DNA of 64,000 bases from an uncultured Pseudomonadales bacterium (GCA_943788445.1 CALSQH010000003.1:186001-250000), one strand, 5' to 3'; positions 34,981 to 47,270 are shown, numbered from the stretch's first letter. Made by a program: numbers and translations. The notes: a model not told the origin generated them from the sequence alone.

Positions 34981-35964
34981 TTAAGCTCCCTCCATCCATA
35001 AGAGTATCGCGCCAGTCACCAGTAAATTAACCAGAGTGATCGGCAACATGACTTTCCAACCCAGTGACATTAGTTGGTCGTAGCGTGGTCTAGGTATCGC
35101 CGCTCTCAAGAGTACAAAAAAGCAGATAACCAGAAATACTTTTAGACTGAACCAGACAAAGGGTGGCAGCCAATGACCGATAAAGGCCGGCCCAAGCCAG
35201 CCACCAAAAAATAGCGTGGTGATCATGCAGGCAATCAGTATTAAGCCCAGATATTCACCGAGCATAAACATGGCGAATTTCATCCCGCCATACTCAGTAT
35301 GAAACCCTGCTGTCAGTTCATGCTCTGCTTCTGGAAGGTCGAATGGCAGGCGATGACTTTCTGCTATACCCGCCACCACAAAGACCAACAGTCCGAGTAC
35401 CTGTGAGAAGCAAAACCAGACATTGGTTTGTGCCTGCACTATATCCACCAGACTAAAGCTGCCAGTCATCATTACGATGCCCATCAGTGACAGTCCCATA
35501 AAGACTTCATAGCTGACCATCTGCGCTGCCGAACGCAAGCCGCCCAGCAGAGCATATTTATTGTTTGAGGCAAGGCCACCCAAGAGCACGCTATAAACGG
35601 CCAGAGAGGTCATACCCAAGAAAAACAACAGGCCGATATTAACGTCGATAATGTAGGTGTTGGGGGCGAATGGCACCACCGCGAAACCCATCATCATCGC
35701 CACAACGATGGCTGTGGGGGCAAATATAAATACTACTTTGTCCGCAAAGGGTGGGACCCAATCATCCTTAAATAGCAACTTAATCATATCTGCGGCAACC
35801 TGACCTATACCGAAGGGGCCGAGCCGATTGGGGCCGAGGCGATCTTGCCAAAAGCCAAGTAATCGTCGCTCCCACCAGGTCATAACGGCGGCTAGACCTA
35901 CACCGCCGACAAGAATAGTCAGGGCCAGTAATACCGGCATTAATTCAGACATAAGCTCAGACAT
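34981..35964 (-). CDS. nuoH: NADH-quinone oxidoreductase subunit H
   Basis: The ND1-type subunit lining the quinone chamber, 327 residues from ATG 35964. Motifs are [34 protein letters not shown] and [20 protein letters not shown] with its acidic quinone-site residues. AGGAG lies seven bases before ATG 35964. The first codons are a 12-bp tandem duplication: ATGTCTGAGCTT then ATGTCTGAATTA, giving [10 protein letters not shown], so the second in-frame ATG could be the ancestral start. It overlaps the nuoG end by eight bases. Confidence 0.95.
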   Translation of the reverse strand: MSELMSELMPVLLALTILVGGVGLAAVMTWWERRLLGFWQDRLGPNRLGPFGIGQVAADMIKLLFKDDWVPPFADKVVFIFAPTAIVVAMMMGFAVVPFAPNTYIIDVNIGLLFFLGMTSLAVYSVLLGGLASNNKYALLGGLRSAAQMVSYEVFMGLSLMGIVMMTGSFSLVDIVQAQTNVWFCFSQVLGLLVFVVAGIAESHRLPFDLPEAEHELTAGFHTEYGGMKFAMFMLGEYLGLILIACMITTLFFGGWLGPAFIGHWLPPFVWFSLKVFLVICFFVLLRAAIPRPRYDQLMSLGWKVMLPITLVNLLVTGAILLWMEGA

Positions 35965-38725
35965 GAAGAGACTCCTGCCAATCATTAGGTGGACGCTTAT
36001 TGCCGCCGTCGGTGGCGATCAACTGCGGCGTGCGGCGCTGCCATTGCGGGTCTTTAGCCAGAGTTGCGAAACTCCCGACCCTAAAGTCTAGTGTTTGAGC
36101 ATAACCGGCACTGTAGCCAATGCAGTTTTTTGCCACCCGAGTAAGAATTTTTACCTCTAGGGATTGATCATCGCCAAAATGACTAACAATCACGCCATCG
36201 CCCTCCCCAACACCGAGCTTCTCAGCCACTACTGCGCCCAGTGCAATAAATGCTTCTCCGGCCAGTTCGGAAATTTCTTCCGTAACCGCTGATAGTTCTT
36301 CACTGCCATGAACCCGATATATAGGCACCAACTGCCATTGGCTCGGCTGCATTTTAAAGTGATTAGTGGTTGAAGCAGTACTTTTAAATGTTTCTGTTTG
36401 CGGTTCGAGTAATCGTTGACCCGCGGAGCCTCCCCGCAGGGGGCCATCGACTTCAGCTTGAAATTTTTGCAACGATTGATTGGAGTTCCAACCGGGAGAC
36501 CAATAGAAGGGGGTTAGAGATGCCGGCTGATCGCGATTAATCCCCTCCATACTAAACGTCAGTGGTGACTCATGGTCTATGGGTTGCTGAGGCTCGTGGA
36601 CAGATAGGTTGGCATTGATGGCTGTGCGGCCACTGTACCTGTGGGTCTTGCGGGCAATCTTTAATCCATGACTGCGGAAGCCTTGATCTGGGGCTACTTT
36701 GGTCAGCGGTCTAAACAATTCACAACTGGCGGCGCAGGCTTCAACGATCTGATCAAAATGCGTCAACTTGGAAATTTCGCTGTGACCGCAAGCGGTGGGC
36801 AAATCCAACAGCCATTTCCAACTCGGCATACGCTCGGCAGCGGGTGTAAATACCGGGTAATAGCGCTGCGCACGCCCTTCACTACTGACCAGTGTACCCT
36901 CGGCTTCTGCATAAGAAGCGGCCGGCAGGACGAGGTCGCAGATGCTAAGCAACTCATTTTCGAGAACGTCGAGTCCAATTAGCTTGGCCCCTGCGCTTCT
37001 CAATTGATCAATTTGACTGGGGCTAATACGTCGTTGCAGGTCATTTTCCAAAATCACTAAAACATCTATTTCACTGGCGCGAGCAATAAGCCCTGCAATG
37101 CTCTCAGATTCTTCGGTTAGTAGCGCAACACCAAGACTATTGGCCTCAGGAACACAGTAGCTAAGCATTGCCTGACGATCAGAGTCCTTAAGCGCACTGG
37201 CAATTGCCGCGGCACTTTCTACTACGGCATTATTCAAAAGGCTCGAACCGCTGACAATCAACGGTCGTTCAGCCTCTTTAAGCAACTCTGCGACCCTGTT
37301 AGCCATACTGTTATCGCTAGGCTGTCCTGCTATGGCCTGAGCCACTGCAGATCCAAACAGCGCAATATCATCGGCCCCTAATGAGACTAATTCACTGGCA
37401 ATATCGTCAAGACGGGTATCCAGTGGCGAAACAATAATCATCGGCGAGCGCTGATCTTGGGCGAGGTTGCGCACCGCGGCATCCTGCCATTTTGGCAGCC
37501 CCGCTTGCTCGGCCAATTGATGGGCTTTATTGCGAACCGCTTGGCGCAGCCCCAGTGCAACCCGCGGCGCGGTATGGGTCACATCTTCACCGAGAATCAG
37601 TATCGCATCAGCGGCTTCCATCTGTTTTATCGACGGGCAAAGGGCATTGGTGGTTTTGAGAATTGCGGCAATTTGATGCACGACCTGACCTTCGCGATCA
37701 CTAAATCCGGCGGCAAAATTCTCCTTACCCACCCATTCACGCAGCAGGTAATTAGCTTCGAGGGAGGCTCGCGGCGAACCAATAGCCGCAACCTTTTTAC
37801 CTTTTATCCACTCGGCAGCAGTGTCGACAGCCGCCTGCTGGTGGATCGCCTGAAAACTGCCGTCAAGCTTACGCAGGCCAGCATAGTCGAGTCTTAACGG
37901 ACTATTCACATAGCCGCTACCAAAGCGTCCGCGATCACAGAGAAAGTAACCATTAACCTCATGGTTGAAGCGGTTGTGTACCCGTTTGAGTTTACCGTAG
38001 CGTTCACCGGGGGCGATATTGCAACCCACCGCACAGCCAGTGCAGATCGAGGGCGCCGACTGCAGATCCCATTTGCGACTGTAGTGTTTTAATAAAGGTT
38101 TATCGGTAAATACACCGGTGGGACAGACTTCCACCAGATTGCCGGAAAACTCACTCTCCAACACGCCCGCTTCATGGCGACCAAAATAGACGTGATCATG
38201 GGATGCCTGGGCGGATAGATCAGTACCTCCGGCATAGTCGCTGTAGTAACGCTCGCAGCGATAACAGGTGATACAGCGATTCATTTCATGGCTAATTAAG
38301 GGCCCGAGATATTGATTTCTGTAGGTATTTTTTAAACCCTTATAACGGCGGTCGCGATGCCCGACCATCACGGTCATATCCTGCAGATGGCATTCGCCAC
38401 CCTCGGCACAGACTGGGCAGTCGTGTGGATGGTTGAGCATCAGCGATTCAATCACCGCCTCGCGGAATTCTGTACCCTTGTCGGCACTCAGAGAGAATCT
38501 TGCACCCTCTGTTACTGGCGTCATACAGCCCATAACAATTCGACCGTTGGTATCCTCTTCATTCTGATATTGCACGACCGCGCACTGACGGCAGGAACCG
38601 ATCGAACCCATAGCTGGGTGCCAGCAGAAATACGGCAGATCTATACCCGCATTAAGGCAGGCTTCGAGTATATTCTCACCCTCTTTAACACTGAGCTGCT
38701 GACCATCTACATAAATCGTCGGCAT
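35957..38725 (-). CDS. nuoG: NADH-quinone oxidoreductase subunit G
   Basis: The large iron-sulfur subunit, 922 residues from ATG 38725 (GGAGG nine bases upstream). The N-terminal [2Fe-2S] ferredoxin domain has PYFCWHPAMGSIGSCRQCAV. HPHDCPVCAEGGECHLQDM gives the His/Cys [4Fe-4S] N5 cluster, CITCYRCERYYSDYAGG a further cluster, and CTGCAVGCNI the N7-type cluster. The remainder is a molybdopterin-oxidoreductase-like domain without catalytic function in complex I. The frame continues upstream to 38767 inside nuoF, which is less likely. Confidence 0.95.
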   Translation of the reverse strand: MPTIYVDGQQLSVKEGENILEACLNAGIDLPYFCWHPAMGSIGSCRQCAVVQYQNEEDTNGRIVMGCMTPVTEGARFSLSADKGTEFREAVIESLMLNHPHDCPVCAEGGECHLQDMTVMVGHRDRRYKGLKNTYRNQYLGPLISHEMNRCITCYRCERYYSDYAGGTDLSAQASHDHVYFGRHEAGVLESEFSGNLVEVCPTGVFTDKPLLKHYSRKWDLQSAPSICTGCAVGCNIAPGERYGKLKRVHNRFNHEVNGYFLCDRGRFGSGYVNSPLRLDYAGLRKLDGSFQAIHQQAAVDTAAEWIKGKKVAAIGSPRASLEANYLLREWVGKENFAAGFSDREGQVVHQIAAILKTTNALCPSIKQMEAADAILILGEDVTHTAPRVALGLRQAVRNKAHQLAEQAGLPKWQDAAVRNLAQDQRSPMIIVSPLDTRLDDIASELVSLGADDIALFGSAVAQAIAGQPSDNSMANRVAELLKEAERPLIVSGSSLLNNAVVESAAAIASALKDSDRQAMLSYCVPEANSLGVALLTEESESIAGLIARASEIDVLVILENDLQRRISPSQIDQLRSAGAKLIGLDVLENELLSICDLVLPAASYAEAEGTLVSSEGRAQRYYPVFTPAAERMPSWKWLLDLPTACGHSEISKLTHFDQIVEACAASCELFRPLTKVAPDQGFRSHGLKIARKTHRYSGRTAINANLSVHEPQQPIDHESPLTFSMEGINRDQPASLTPFYWSPGWNSNQSLQKFQAEVDGPLRGGSAGQRLLEPQTETFKSTASTTNHFKMQPSQWQLVPIYRVHGSEELSAVTEEISELAGEAFIALGAVVAEKLGVGEGDGVIVSHFGDDQSLEVKILTRVAKNCIGYSAGYAQTLDFRVGSFATLAKDPQWQRRTPQLIATDGGNKRPPNDWQESLHV

Positions 38726-38727
38726 CG

Positions 38728-40032
38728 TTAATGGCCTCCAGAATGACTGTGCGAATGATAGGGACAACTACTACCTCTAATATGGCGGTCAAAATCATCG
38801 CGGAAATATTTCAGCGCACTCTGTAATGGCTCCATGGCTCCCGGTGCCAATGCGCAGTGGGTATTGCCTATCGCACCTATATAGTTAACCTGATAGGCCA
38901 GAGTACCCAAGTCCTCGGCAGTTCCGCGTCCCTCTTCGATATTGACTAACACCTGTCTTGTCCAGGGCAGACCCTCGCGACAGGGCGTGCAGAATCCACA
39001 GGATTCATGAGCAAAAAAACGGATTAGATTAAGCACCATGCCAACCGGGCAGGTCTGGTCGTCGAGGATAATCATGGTACCGGTTCCCATACGACTGCCG
39101 GCTTTGCCTATTACGTTGTAGTCCATCGCCAGATCCAGATGCTCGGGCACCAAGAAGTCCGTTGAGCCACCCCCGGGAAGAAAGCCTTTTAGTTGCAAGC
39201 CCTCTTGCATGCCTCCGGCGTAGTCTTCAAAAATCTCTCTTATGGGTGTGCCCATCGGCAACTCCCAGCAGCCGGGATTTTTGACTTTGCCACTGGCACC
39301 AAACATTTTTGTACCACTATCTTCACCGCGACCGAGAGATTTAAACCACTCGGCGCCACGATCGATAATATGTGGGATATTGCACAGAGTCTCGACGTTA
39401 TTGACGATGGTCGGACGACCCCAGAGTCCACTCACCTGTGGAAATGGCGGCTTGGCTCTAGGATTGGCGCGCTTGCCTTCCAGTGCATTAATTAAGGCGG
39501 TTTCTTCACCGCAGATATAGCGACCGGCACTCGGGTGGACGTGCATTTCAAGGTCAAAACCACTGCCGAAGATATTCTTACCCAGATAACCTTTTGCGTA
39601 ACATTCCGCTAGGGCATCGCGCAGCCGTTGTATGGCGACCACATATTCACCGCGGATAAAGATATAGGAGAGATCGGCACCGATGGTGTAAGCGGCGAGA
39701 ATCATACCTTCAATTAATTGGTGCGGATCGCACTCCATCAGCAGGCGATCTTTAAAGGTGCCCGGCTCCATCTCGTCGGCATTACACACCAGATACTTAT
39801 GGCCGGGTGTGCACTTATCACCCACGGGTACAAAGCTCCACTTCATGCCGGTTGGAAATCCAGCGCCACCACGACCACGAAGATTAGAGGCGCTGACAAT
39901 ATCTTGACAGTCCTTTGGCGACAGGTCTTTCATCGCCTTGTGTAAACCTTGATAGCCGCCGTTGGCCTCATAGGCAGCAAGATCAGTGGGTTTGAGATCA
40001 TCGCCAATATTGCGCGTCAGAACCTTCTCCAT
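38728..40032 (-). CDS. nuoF: NADH-quinone oxidoreductase subunit F
   Basis: The NADH- and FMN-binding subunit, 434 residues. GRGGAGFPTGMKWSFVP is the NADH/FMN-binding glycine-rich loop, FIRGEYVVAIQRLRDA and SAGRYICGEETALINALEGK follow, and the N3 [4Fe-4S] cluster ligands are ESCGFCTPCREG with a distant THCALAPG. All are intact. The ATG shares one base with the nuoE stop (TAATG) and has GGAGG upstream. The C-terminus is His/Ser-rich (SSCPYHSHSHSGGH), a plain tail. Confidence 0.96.
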   Translation of the reverse strand: MEKVLTRNIGDDLKPTDLAAYEANGGYQGLHKAMKDLSPKDCQDIVSASNLRGRGGAGFPTGMKWSFVPVGDKCTPGHKYLVCNADEMEPGTFKDRLLMECDPHQLIEGMILAAYTIGADLSYIFIRGEYVVAIQRLRDALAECYAKGYLGKNIFGSGFDLEMHVHPSAGRYICGEETALINALEGKRANPRAKPPFPQVSGLWGRPTIVNNVETLCNIPHIIDRGAEWFKSLGRGEDSGTKMFGASGKVKNPGCWELPMGTPIREIFEDYAGGMQEGLQLKGFLPGGGSTDFLVPEHLDLAMDYNVIGKAGSRMGTGTMIILDDQTCPVGMVLNLIRFFAHESCGFCTPCREGLPWTRQVLVNIEEGRGTAEDLGTLAYQVNYIGAIGNTHCALAPGAMEPLQSALKYFRDDFDRHIRGSSCPYHSHSHSGGH

Positions 40033-40550
40033 TATTGATCGCCTCCGGACTGGTTGTCGGAAAAAAGCTGATCAATTTTTTCTTCATCCAGATGGGTCAC
40101 CAAATCATCGCCAATCATCATTACCGGCGCTCTATCACAGGCTCCAAGACAGGGAACCGGCAACAGTGTGTAGTGGTTATCGGCGGTGGTTTGGCCATAA
40201 TCAATACCGAGTTTTTCGCTGACTTTGGCTTTAATCTTGTCGCAACCGCAGATCCAACAGCTGACGCTGTCGCAAAATAAAATCACTTTTTCGCCGACTG
40301 GTCTGCGGTAGATGAGATTGTAAAAGGTCGCCACGCCCTCCAGTTCTTCCGCAGACATTTCTAAATAGCTGGCAATAGCTTGTAGCGATTCATCAGAAAC
40401 CCAGCCGCGATGAGCCTGAACAATTTTTAAGGCATCAATAGCCGCGCCAGATTTATAGGGTATATGCGCAAGCTCGGCGTCGATCTGGCGAATCTCTTCC
40501 TGAGTTAACAGTCCAGTCCGGTCGGTTTGAATCATCTGTGCATCATTCAT
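40032..40550 (-). CDS. nuoE: NADH-quinone oxidoreductase subunit E
   Basis: The thioredoxin-fold subunit carrying the [2Fe-2S] cluster N1a. The four ligands appear as C-DSVS-C and, later, C-LGA-C in [14 protein letters not shown]. The helical N-terminal part includes [16 protein letters not shown] and [15 protein letters not shown]. It has 172 residues, close to the ~165 norm. Its ATG overlaps the nuoCD stop by four bases. Confidence 0.95.
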   Translation of the reverse strand: MNDAQMIQTDRTGLLTQEEIRQIDAELAHIPYKSGAAIDALKIVQAHRGWVSDESLQAIASYLEMSAEELEGVATFYNLIYRRPVGEKVILFCDSVSCWICGCDKIKAKVSEKLGIDYGQTTADNHYTLLPVPCLGACDRAPVMMIGDDLVTHLDEEKIDQLFSDNQSGGDQ

Positions 40551-42310
40551 CGGTCTACGTCCGCCATAACAAAGTCAATACTGGCAATAATCGCAATCAA
40601 ATCCGGAATCATCAGGCCATTACTAATCAGTGGAATCTGCTGTAAATGTGGGAAGGAAGGTGTGCGAATTCTGGTGCGATAGGAGCCTGTACCGCCATCG
40701 CTGATCAGGTGATAACTATTCAGCCCTTTGGTCGCTTCAATCATGACCGAAGCCTCACCCTCTGGAATCACCGGCCCCCAACTGACATTTAAGAAATGAT
40801 GAATCAGGGTTTCGATATCCTCCATGGTCCGCTCTTTGGGTGGCGGCGTAGTGGCACTGTGATCGCTCTTGTAGGGGCCTTCGGGCATATTATCGATACA
40901 CTGGCGAATAATCTTTAAGCTTTGACGAATCTCTTCAATACGCAGCGCCGCTCGGTCGTAACAGTCGCCGTTCGCAGCGGTGGGAACTTCAAACTCGAAT
41001 TGGTCATAGCCGCCATAGGGGCGTTTTTTACGAATATCCCAGTCGCTGCCAGTGGCTCTCAAGCCCGGGCCGGTCACCCCCCAATCGATCGCTTCCTGCT
41101 GTGAATAGGTGCCAATGCCCACAGTGCGATCTTTTAGCATTTTGTTTTGCATGGACATCTTGTCGTAGTGATCGAGGCGCGCGGGCATCGAATCAATAAA
41201 CGCGCGAATCATCGGCTCCCAACCATTGGGGAGATCCTGCGCCACCCCGCCGATCCGAAACCAAGCAGGGTGCATACGTCCGCCGGTGATCGACTCGATA
41301 ATTCCAAACAGCCTCTCGCGATCGGCAAACATATAAAACACCGGCGACATCTGGCCAATATCCTGAACAAAGGTGCCATAGAAAACCAAGTGACTGGAAA
41401 TACGAAACAGCTCGGCGAGCATAATGCGTATCACTTTGGCGCGATCGGGGACTTTGATGCCGGCCAGCATTTCTACAGATTGGATATAGGCGAGGTTATT
41501 CATCACCCCACCAAGATAGTCGATACGGTCTGTATAGGGTATGTAGGTATGCCAGGTTTGACGCTCGGCCATCTTCTCTGCACCGCGGTGGTGATAGCCG
41601 ATATCCGGTACCGAATCGACAATCACCTCGCCATCCAGTTGTAGGGCGATTCTAAATACCCCATGAACGCTGGGGTGGTTAGGGCCGAGGTTGAGAAACA
41701 TATACTCATTGTCATCATTTGACTGTTGCATGCCCCAGTCTTCAGGACGAAACTTTAGCGCCTCCTGCTCTCTTGCCACTCGCTCTGGGCCCATTTCAAA
41801 TGGCGCCATCTCGGTGGCTCGTGCTGGGTGATCTTTTCTTAGGGCATGCCCTTCCCAAGTGGGCGGTAACAGAATACGGTATAGATTGGGATGCCCTGCA
41901 AAGGTAACGCCGAACATGTCCCAGACCTCTCGCTCATACCAGTTGGCGTTTGGCCATACTCCTATAGCGGTGGGCAGATCTGCGTCGGATTCCATCAGCG
42001 CAACCTTGATACGCATATCTTCGTTACTGTCGAGGGACAGTAGGTGATAAACCACAGTGAAATCTGAATCCGGTTGCCCGGTGCGATTAACACGGGTGCG
42101 CTCGTCGATGGCGAACAGATCGTAGAGCATGGGAAACAGCGGTTTTAGAAATTGGAGTACTTGAATTAGGTGTTTTCGATCAACCCAGAGGGTGAGTTTG
42201 TTGTCTGCGCAATGCTGGGCAATAAAAAGTTCTTGGCCGAACTCTCGACTTAAATCTCGATACAGCTCGCCCTCGACCCTGTGATTGGCCATAGTTTTTG
42301 CAGTGTGCAT
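40547..42310 (-). CDS. nuoCD: NADH-quinone oxidoreductase subunit C/D (fused)
   Basis: A single 587-residue protein combines NuoC (residues ~1-185, ending around [27 protein letters not shown]) and NuoD (from ~195, [20 protein letters not shown], with the quinone-site His, and [20 protein letters not shown]). The fusion is the usual state in E. coli and many gammaproteobacteria. AAGGGG lies five bases before ATG 42310. The quinone chamber is formed between NuoD and NuoB. Confidence 0.96.
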   Translation of the reverse strand: MHTAKTMANHRVEGELYRDLSREFGQELFIAQHCADNKLTLWVDRKHLIQVLQFLKPLFPMLYDLFAIDERTRVNRTGQPDSDFTVVYHLLSLDSNEDMRIKVALMESDADLPTAIGVWPNANWYEREVWDMFGVTFAGHPNLYRILLPPTWEGHALRKDHPARATEMAPFEMGPERVAREQEALKFRPEDWGMQQSNDDNEYMFLNLGPNHPSVHGVFRIALQLDGEVIVDSVPDIGYHHRGAEKMAERQTWHTYIPYTDRIDYLGGVMNNLAYIQSVEMLAGIKVPDRAKVIRIMLAELFRISSHLVFYGTFVQDIGQMSPVFYMFADRERLFGIIESITGGRMHPAWFRIGGVAQDLPNGWEPMIRAFIDSMPARLDHYDKMSMQNKMLKDRTVGIGTYSQQEAIDWGVTGPGLRATGSDWDIRKKRPYGGYDQFEFEVPTAANGDCYDRAALRIEEIRQSLKIIRQCIDNMPEGPYKSDHSATTPPPKERTMEDIETLIHHFLNVSWGPVIPEGEASVMIEATKGLNSYHLISDGGTGSYRTRIRTPSFPHLQQIPLISNGLMIPDLIAIIASIDFVMADVDR

Positions 42311-42337
42311 TCTTACCCCTTAGTGTTTTGCATATCC

Positions 42338-42976
42338 TTATGTATCTTTTGGCTCCCTCAACTCAGTCGCCATAATTCGCTGCGGTGTCAATTTATCCCG
42401 CATGCTGATCTGGTCCGGCTTAACAATCGTCTGATCACCCGCCACCCAGCTCAGTGGTCGCCGCTCTTTGCCGATCGACTCTTGAAGCATCATTAGCCCC
42501 TGCATCAGTGCCTCGGGACGCGGTGGACAGCCGGGAACATAGACATCCACAGGTATAAACTTATCGACACCCTGAACCACTGAATAAATATCGTACATGC
42601 CCCCAGAGTTAGCGCAGGAGCCCATGGAAATAATCCATCGCGGCTCTAAAAGCTGTTCATAAAGACGCTGCACTACTGGCGCCATTTTTAGAAAGCAGGT
42701 GCCGGAGATAACCATCAAATCTGCCTGTCGCGGTGTGGCGCGAATCACCTCGGAGCCGAAACGGGCAATATCATGACGACTGGTAAATGAGGTGGCCATT
42801 TCCACATAACAGCAGGAGAGACCAAAATTAAACGGCCACAGAGAGTGGGCACGACCCCAGGCCAGTAAGTCCTCGAGCTTGGCAAAAGCGACATTGCGCT
42901 TGACTTGCTCCTCAATAAAATCATCGCTGTGATCAGCAACGTTGCCATCGTCGGGACGTGTCAGGCTCCATTTCAT
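42338..42976 (-). CDS. nuoB: NADH-quinone oxidoreductase subunit B
   Basis: The subunit holding the terminal [4Fe-4S] cluster N2. The ligands are the vicinal cysteines in [11 protein letters not shown], then [10 protein letters not shown] and [16 protein letters not shown]. 212 residues, normal for the family. It overlaps nuoA by four bases and is followed by nuoCD after a 27-base gap. Confidence 0.97.
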   Translation of the reverse strand: MKWSLTRPDDGNVADHSDDFIEEQVKRNVAFAKLEDLLAWGRAHSLWPFNFGLSCCYVEMATSFTSRHDIARFGSEVIRATPRQADLMVISGTCFLKMAPVVQRLYEQLLEPRWIISMGSCANSGGMYDIYSVVQGVDKFIPVDVYVPGCPPRPEALMQGLMMLQESIGKERRPLSWVAGDQTIVKPDQISMRDKLTPQRIMATELREPKDT

Positions 42977-43395
42977 GTTAAATCTCCAGCAGGTGGGCGA
43001 TTTTCTCGTAACCCAGTGCGTGTTTTATTGCCCCACTCAAGTGCACCAGAGCGCCATTGATAGATAAGGGCCAGTACCAGAACCGCAATAAATATGGCTA
43101 TCGACAGGTAGCCCTGCCAACCCAGCTCAAAAAAGGCCACAGCCCAGGCAAAGATAAATACAGTTTCAAGATCAAAGATAACAAAGAAGATAGCAATCAG
43201 ATAAAACTCAACAGATATGCGTATTTGCGAACCGCCAACCGAGACAATACCGGATTCAAAAGGATCGTTGGTAGCGGCTTCACGACGCCTTTGGCCCAGT
43301 AGCCACGAGAGCACTAGCATGGTGATCACCAGCAGAATGACCAAGCCGAAATAGACGGCCAGTGGCCAGATTTCTGATGCGTAGTGATTCTCCAC
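42973..43395 (-). CDS. nuoA: NADH-quinone oxidoreductase subunit A
   Basis: The ND3-type membrane subunit, 140 residues with three helices. Between helices 1 and 2 is [42 protein letters not shown] text with the conserved acidic residues. The start is GTG at 43395, with AGGAGG five bases upstream. This is the first gene of the complex I operon, so the operon promoter should lie in the 620-base gap beyond it. Confidence 0.95.
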   Translation of the reverse strand: MENHYASEIWPLAVYFGLVILLVITMLVLSWLLGQRRREAATNDPFESGIVSVGGSQIRISVEFYLIAIFFVIFDLETVFIFAWAVAFFELGWQGYLSIAIFIAVLVLALIYQWRSGALEWGNKTRTGLRENRPPAGDLT

Positions 43396-44018
43396 TAAGC
43401 CCTCCTCTTATCGGCGGTATTCATAGACGGAAAAGACCGCGAAAGAACTACAAAAAATGCTTTAAATAGGCTTGTATTTAGATTTATATCTAGATTTGAA
43501 AGTGATGGGATAAAAGGGACTCGTACCACCTTAGATCGGCAGCCCGCGTAAACTCTGACATGTGCATTCCAACGCAACAACTGTGGCATAACCACCCCCA
43601 ATCCTATGGGATTCTCTTACCTGATTAGCTGAAAAAATAACGTCGCCGGTAAAGATCCCGTTTATTTTTATTCAGTTTTACAACGCAGAAGGTACAGGGG
43701 TTAAAAAAAATTCGCAAGTACCAGGTTTTCCACAACAGCTCAATCGGAGTTTCAACCCCCCTTATATGGCTGATATTAAAAGCAGTAATTCCTTGCCGAC
43801 AGTGCCAATTATTGGGGTCAAAAATGCGCACTACATTAATTGATAATTAATGTGCGCAAATTGATTTTGGTCTAGGATTATTTTTAATATGGAAAGATAT
43901 ATTGTTTATCTGGGTACTTTCTTCGAATGACCAACTCAATAACGAGTTGATGGGTAGCCAAATAATTCGTTGGACAATTCTTGTCTTGGCAACCAAACCT
44001 GACAAAAGGAAAACTAGA
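43396..44018. other. Divergent intergenic region nuoA / MAPEG gene
   Basis: This 623-base gap has no gene that I can support; frames that cross it have no family resemblance. It should hold the nuo promoter, but no clear -35/-10 pair stands out. At ~43825-43857 there is an imperfect palindrome: TGCGCA and CATTAATT face AATTAATG and TGCGCA with a three-base bulge, which could be an operator or a terminator. AT-rich direct repeats (TTTAGATTTATAT, TCTAGATTTG) occur near 43476-43500. Confidence 0.5.
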
Positions 44019-44405
44019 ATGGAATACAGCATCGCAATTATTTTAATCGCACTACTGCAATTTATTTTCTTTACTGCACGGACCGGTTTTAGCCGTGGGA
44101 AATATGATGTCAAAGCGCCAAAAACGGTCGGCAATGAACGCTGGGAACGAATCTATCGGATTCAGCAAAACACCCTAGAACAGCTGGTTATATTTATTCC
44201 CAGCATGGTTATTTTTAGCCTGTATGTGAGCGCAACTTGGGTTTTGCTGCCAGGTATATTATTTATAGCCGGCCGACATATCTACTCGCGACTGTATCTG
44301 CAGAGCCCCGAAAATCGAGGCCCCGGCATGATACTGAGTTTCTTTAGCAATATTGCCCTGGTGATAGGCAATTTGATCGGCGTAAGCTTAGATCTACTTG
44401 GCTAA
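44019..44405 (+). CDS. MAPEG-family membrane protein
   Basis: A 128-residue protein with four hydrophobic segments. The MAPEG signature is present: VGNERWERIYRIQQNTLEQLVIFIP, then AGRHIYSRLYLQSPENRGPG. MAPEG proteins include glutathione transferases and peroxidases of membranes; the bacterial substrate is unknown. The frame is open from 43902, but ATG 44019 has AAGGA eight bases upstream and gives the family N-terminus. It converges with purA, only 12 bases away. Confidence 0.85.
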   Translation: MEYSIAIILIALLQFIFFTARTGFSRGKYDVKAPKTVGNERWERIYRIQQNTLEQLVIFIPSMVIFSLYVSATWVLLPGILFIAGRHIYSRLYLQSPENRGPGMILSFFSNIALVIGNLIGVSLDLLG

Positions 44406-44417
44406 TTATAGATAGCC

Positions 44418-45731
<1,314 letters not shown>

Positions 45732-45753
45732 TTACGCCGCCAAAACTATCTGT

Positions 45754-46932
45754 TTAGGCGAGCTTTTGAATAACAAATTGACCGTCTACTTCAACCAGTA
45801 AACGATCACAATTTACTTCACTGTAGTCAATGTGCTGACCATCAAAACCCTGTACCACGCGATTACCCTGAGTGCGCAACAACGCTATCTGATGTGCCAC
45901 ATCAGGATTGCTGCTGTAGGGCACAAAAATACCCGGCACAGTACTGTGGTCACTGCTGGTCTGGCTAACCAGTGACTTTAGATTAAATGCAAATCCCGTT
46001 GCGGGACGCGGACGACCAAATGCTTCGCCAACCTGATCATATCGTCCACCATTACCCAGCGCTTTACCGTAACCCTGAACATAGGCCGAAAATACGATGC
46101 CTGTGTGGTAGTGATAACCGGGCATCTCGCCGAGATCCAAATAAACGCTGACATCTCGGTCTGCAATCGCTTCAACAATAGATTCTAGCTGCGCTATGGC
46201 TTGGAGTACTGCTTCAGGTGCGCCTGCCAGCTTTTGTTTTGCGGCAGCCAGCACTTCGACGCTGCCAGTCAAACTTGGCAGTATATTCAACCAATTTGCC
46301 AGCTGTGGATCGGTAATATTTAACCCTATCCACTGGCCAAGTTCACGGGTCGCTTTGCGCTGCAACAACTCAAACAATTCCGACTCAAGGTCTGAACTGA
46401 GCCCGGAATCGGCCAACAGACCACGGAAAATATCGACATGGCCGAGATCGAGATGAACATTTTCAACACCAGCAGTTTTTAAACTCTGTAGGAACAGCTC
46501 AATCACTTCGATATCGGCGGCCATAGTAGCCTCACCGAATAACTCGACGCCGAGAGAAATTGGCGTGCGTGATTCAAGAGGACCACGGGGACGTGTGTGC
46601 AATACTGTGCCGGCATAACAGAGTCGGCTCGGACCTTCGCGTCGCAGGCTGTGGGCGTCCATTCTGGCGGCTTGGGGAGTCATATCGGCACGAATGCCCA
46701 TCATCCGGCCACTGAGTTGGTCGGTAACACGAAATGTCATCAGATCGAGATCAGAGCCAGAACCGCTGAGTAGCGAATCGGTAAATTCCACCATTGGCGG
46801 AATAACGAGGTCGTAACCCCAGTTGTGATAGAGGTCGAGAAGCTGGCGACGCAGATACTCTACTACCTGAGCGCGCTCTGGAAGCACCTCATCAACACCG
46901 TCTGGTAGTAACCAACGATCCGCAATTGTCAT
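45754..46932 (-). CDS. hisZ: ATP phosphoribosyltransferase regulatory subunit
   Basis: HisZ is a catalytically inactive histidyl-tRNA-synthetase paralogue that binds short-form HisG and makes it histidine-sensitive. The 392-residue sequence starts ADRWLLPDGVDEVLPERAQVV and contains GIRADMTPQAARMDAH (class II motif 2 region), SLGVELFGEATMAADIEVIEL and ALGNGGRYDQVGEAFG. HisG is not in the window. Length fits HisZ (~390), shorter than HisRS (~420) and lacking its anticodon domain. Confidence 0.93.
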   Translation of the reverse strand: MTIADRWLLPDGVDEVLPERAQVVEYLRRQLLDLYHNWGYDLVIPPMVEFTDSLLSGSGSDLDLMTFRVTDQLSGRMMGIRADMTPQAARMDAHSLRREGPSRLCYAGTVLHTRPRGPLESRTPISLGVELFGEATMAADIEVIELFLQSLKTAGVENVHLDLGHVDIFRGLLADSGLSSDLESELFELLQRKATRELGQWIGLNITDPQLANWLNILPSLTGSVEVLAAAKQKLAGAPEAVLQAIAQLESIVEAIADRDVSVYLDLGEMPGYHYHTGIVFSAYVQGYGKALGNGGRYDQVGEAFGRPRPATGFAFNLKSLVSQTSSDHSTVPGIFVPYSSNPDVAHQIALLRTQGNRVVQGFDGQHIDYSEVNCDRLLVEVDGQFVIQKLA

Positions 46933-46995
46933 GGCAGTTTTAAACCTCTACCTGTAAAACCCTTTAGCGTTGAGTGGAGTCTGCAAAGACCAATC

Positions 46996-47196
46996 TCAAC
47001 GCATGAAAAATAATAAGCCAGCACCAACGAGCATGCTAAAAAAACCGACTGCGCGCATAGTTCGATCATCAACTGTGGCCAAAAGTTGAACCATGTTTCG
47101 CCATCTGGATGGAGACAAAAAGGGCATTACTCCCTCTAACACTAGCATCAGGCAAATCGCGGTACCAAAATCTTTAAGCACAACATTTAAGCACAA
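46996..47196 (-). CDS. DUF2065 small inner-membrane protein
   Basis: A ~61-66-residue protein with two hydrophobic segments (AICLMLVLEGVMPFL and AVGFFSMLVGAGLLFF) flanking SPSRWRNMVQLLATVDDRTMR, the layout of DUF2065, which is regularly found between hflC and hisZ/purA. Two starts compete: TTG 47196 has GAGGA six bases upstream, while GTG 47181 gives the usual family length but has no ribosome-binding site. Function unknown. Confidence 0.82.
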   Translation of the reverse strand: MCLNVVLKDFGTAICLMLVLEGVMPFLSPSRWRNMVQLLATVDDRTMRAVGFFSMLVGAGLLFFMR

Positions 47197-47218
47197 TAAG
47201 CTTCCTCAGAATCGGCAC

Positions 47219-47246
47219 AAAAAAACCGGGGCGAACCCGGCTTTTT
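47219..47246 (-). terminator. Intrinsic terminator after hflC
   Basis: CCGGG (47226-47230) and CCCGG (47236-47240) form a GC stem with a five-base loop, flanked by A-run and T-run. On the minus strand it lies about 90 bases after the hflC stop and upstream of the DUF2065 gene. Confidence 0.75.
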
Positions 47247-47270
47247 GGATTTTAACAAAGTGCTGTCAAT

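Noticed and set aside
43902..44018. Extended N-terminus of the MAPEG protein
   Set aside because: No family match and no ribosome-binding site; ATG 44019 has both.
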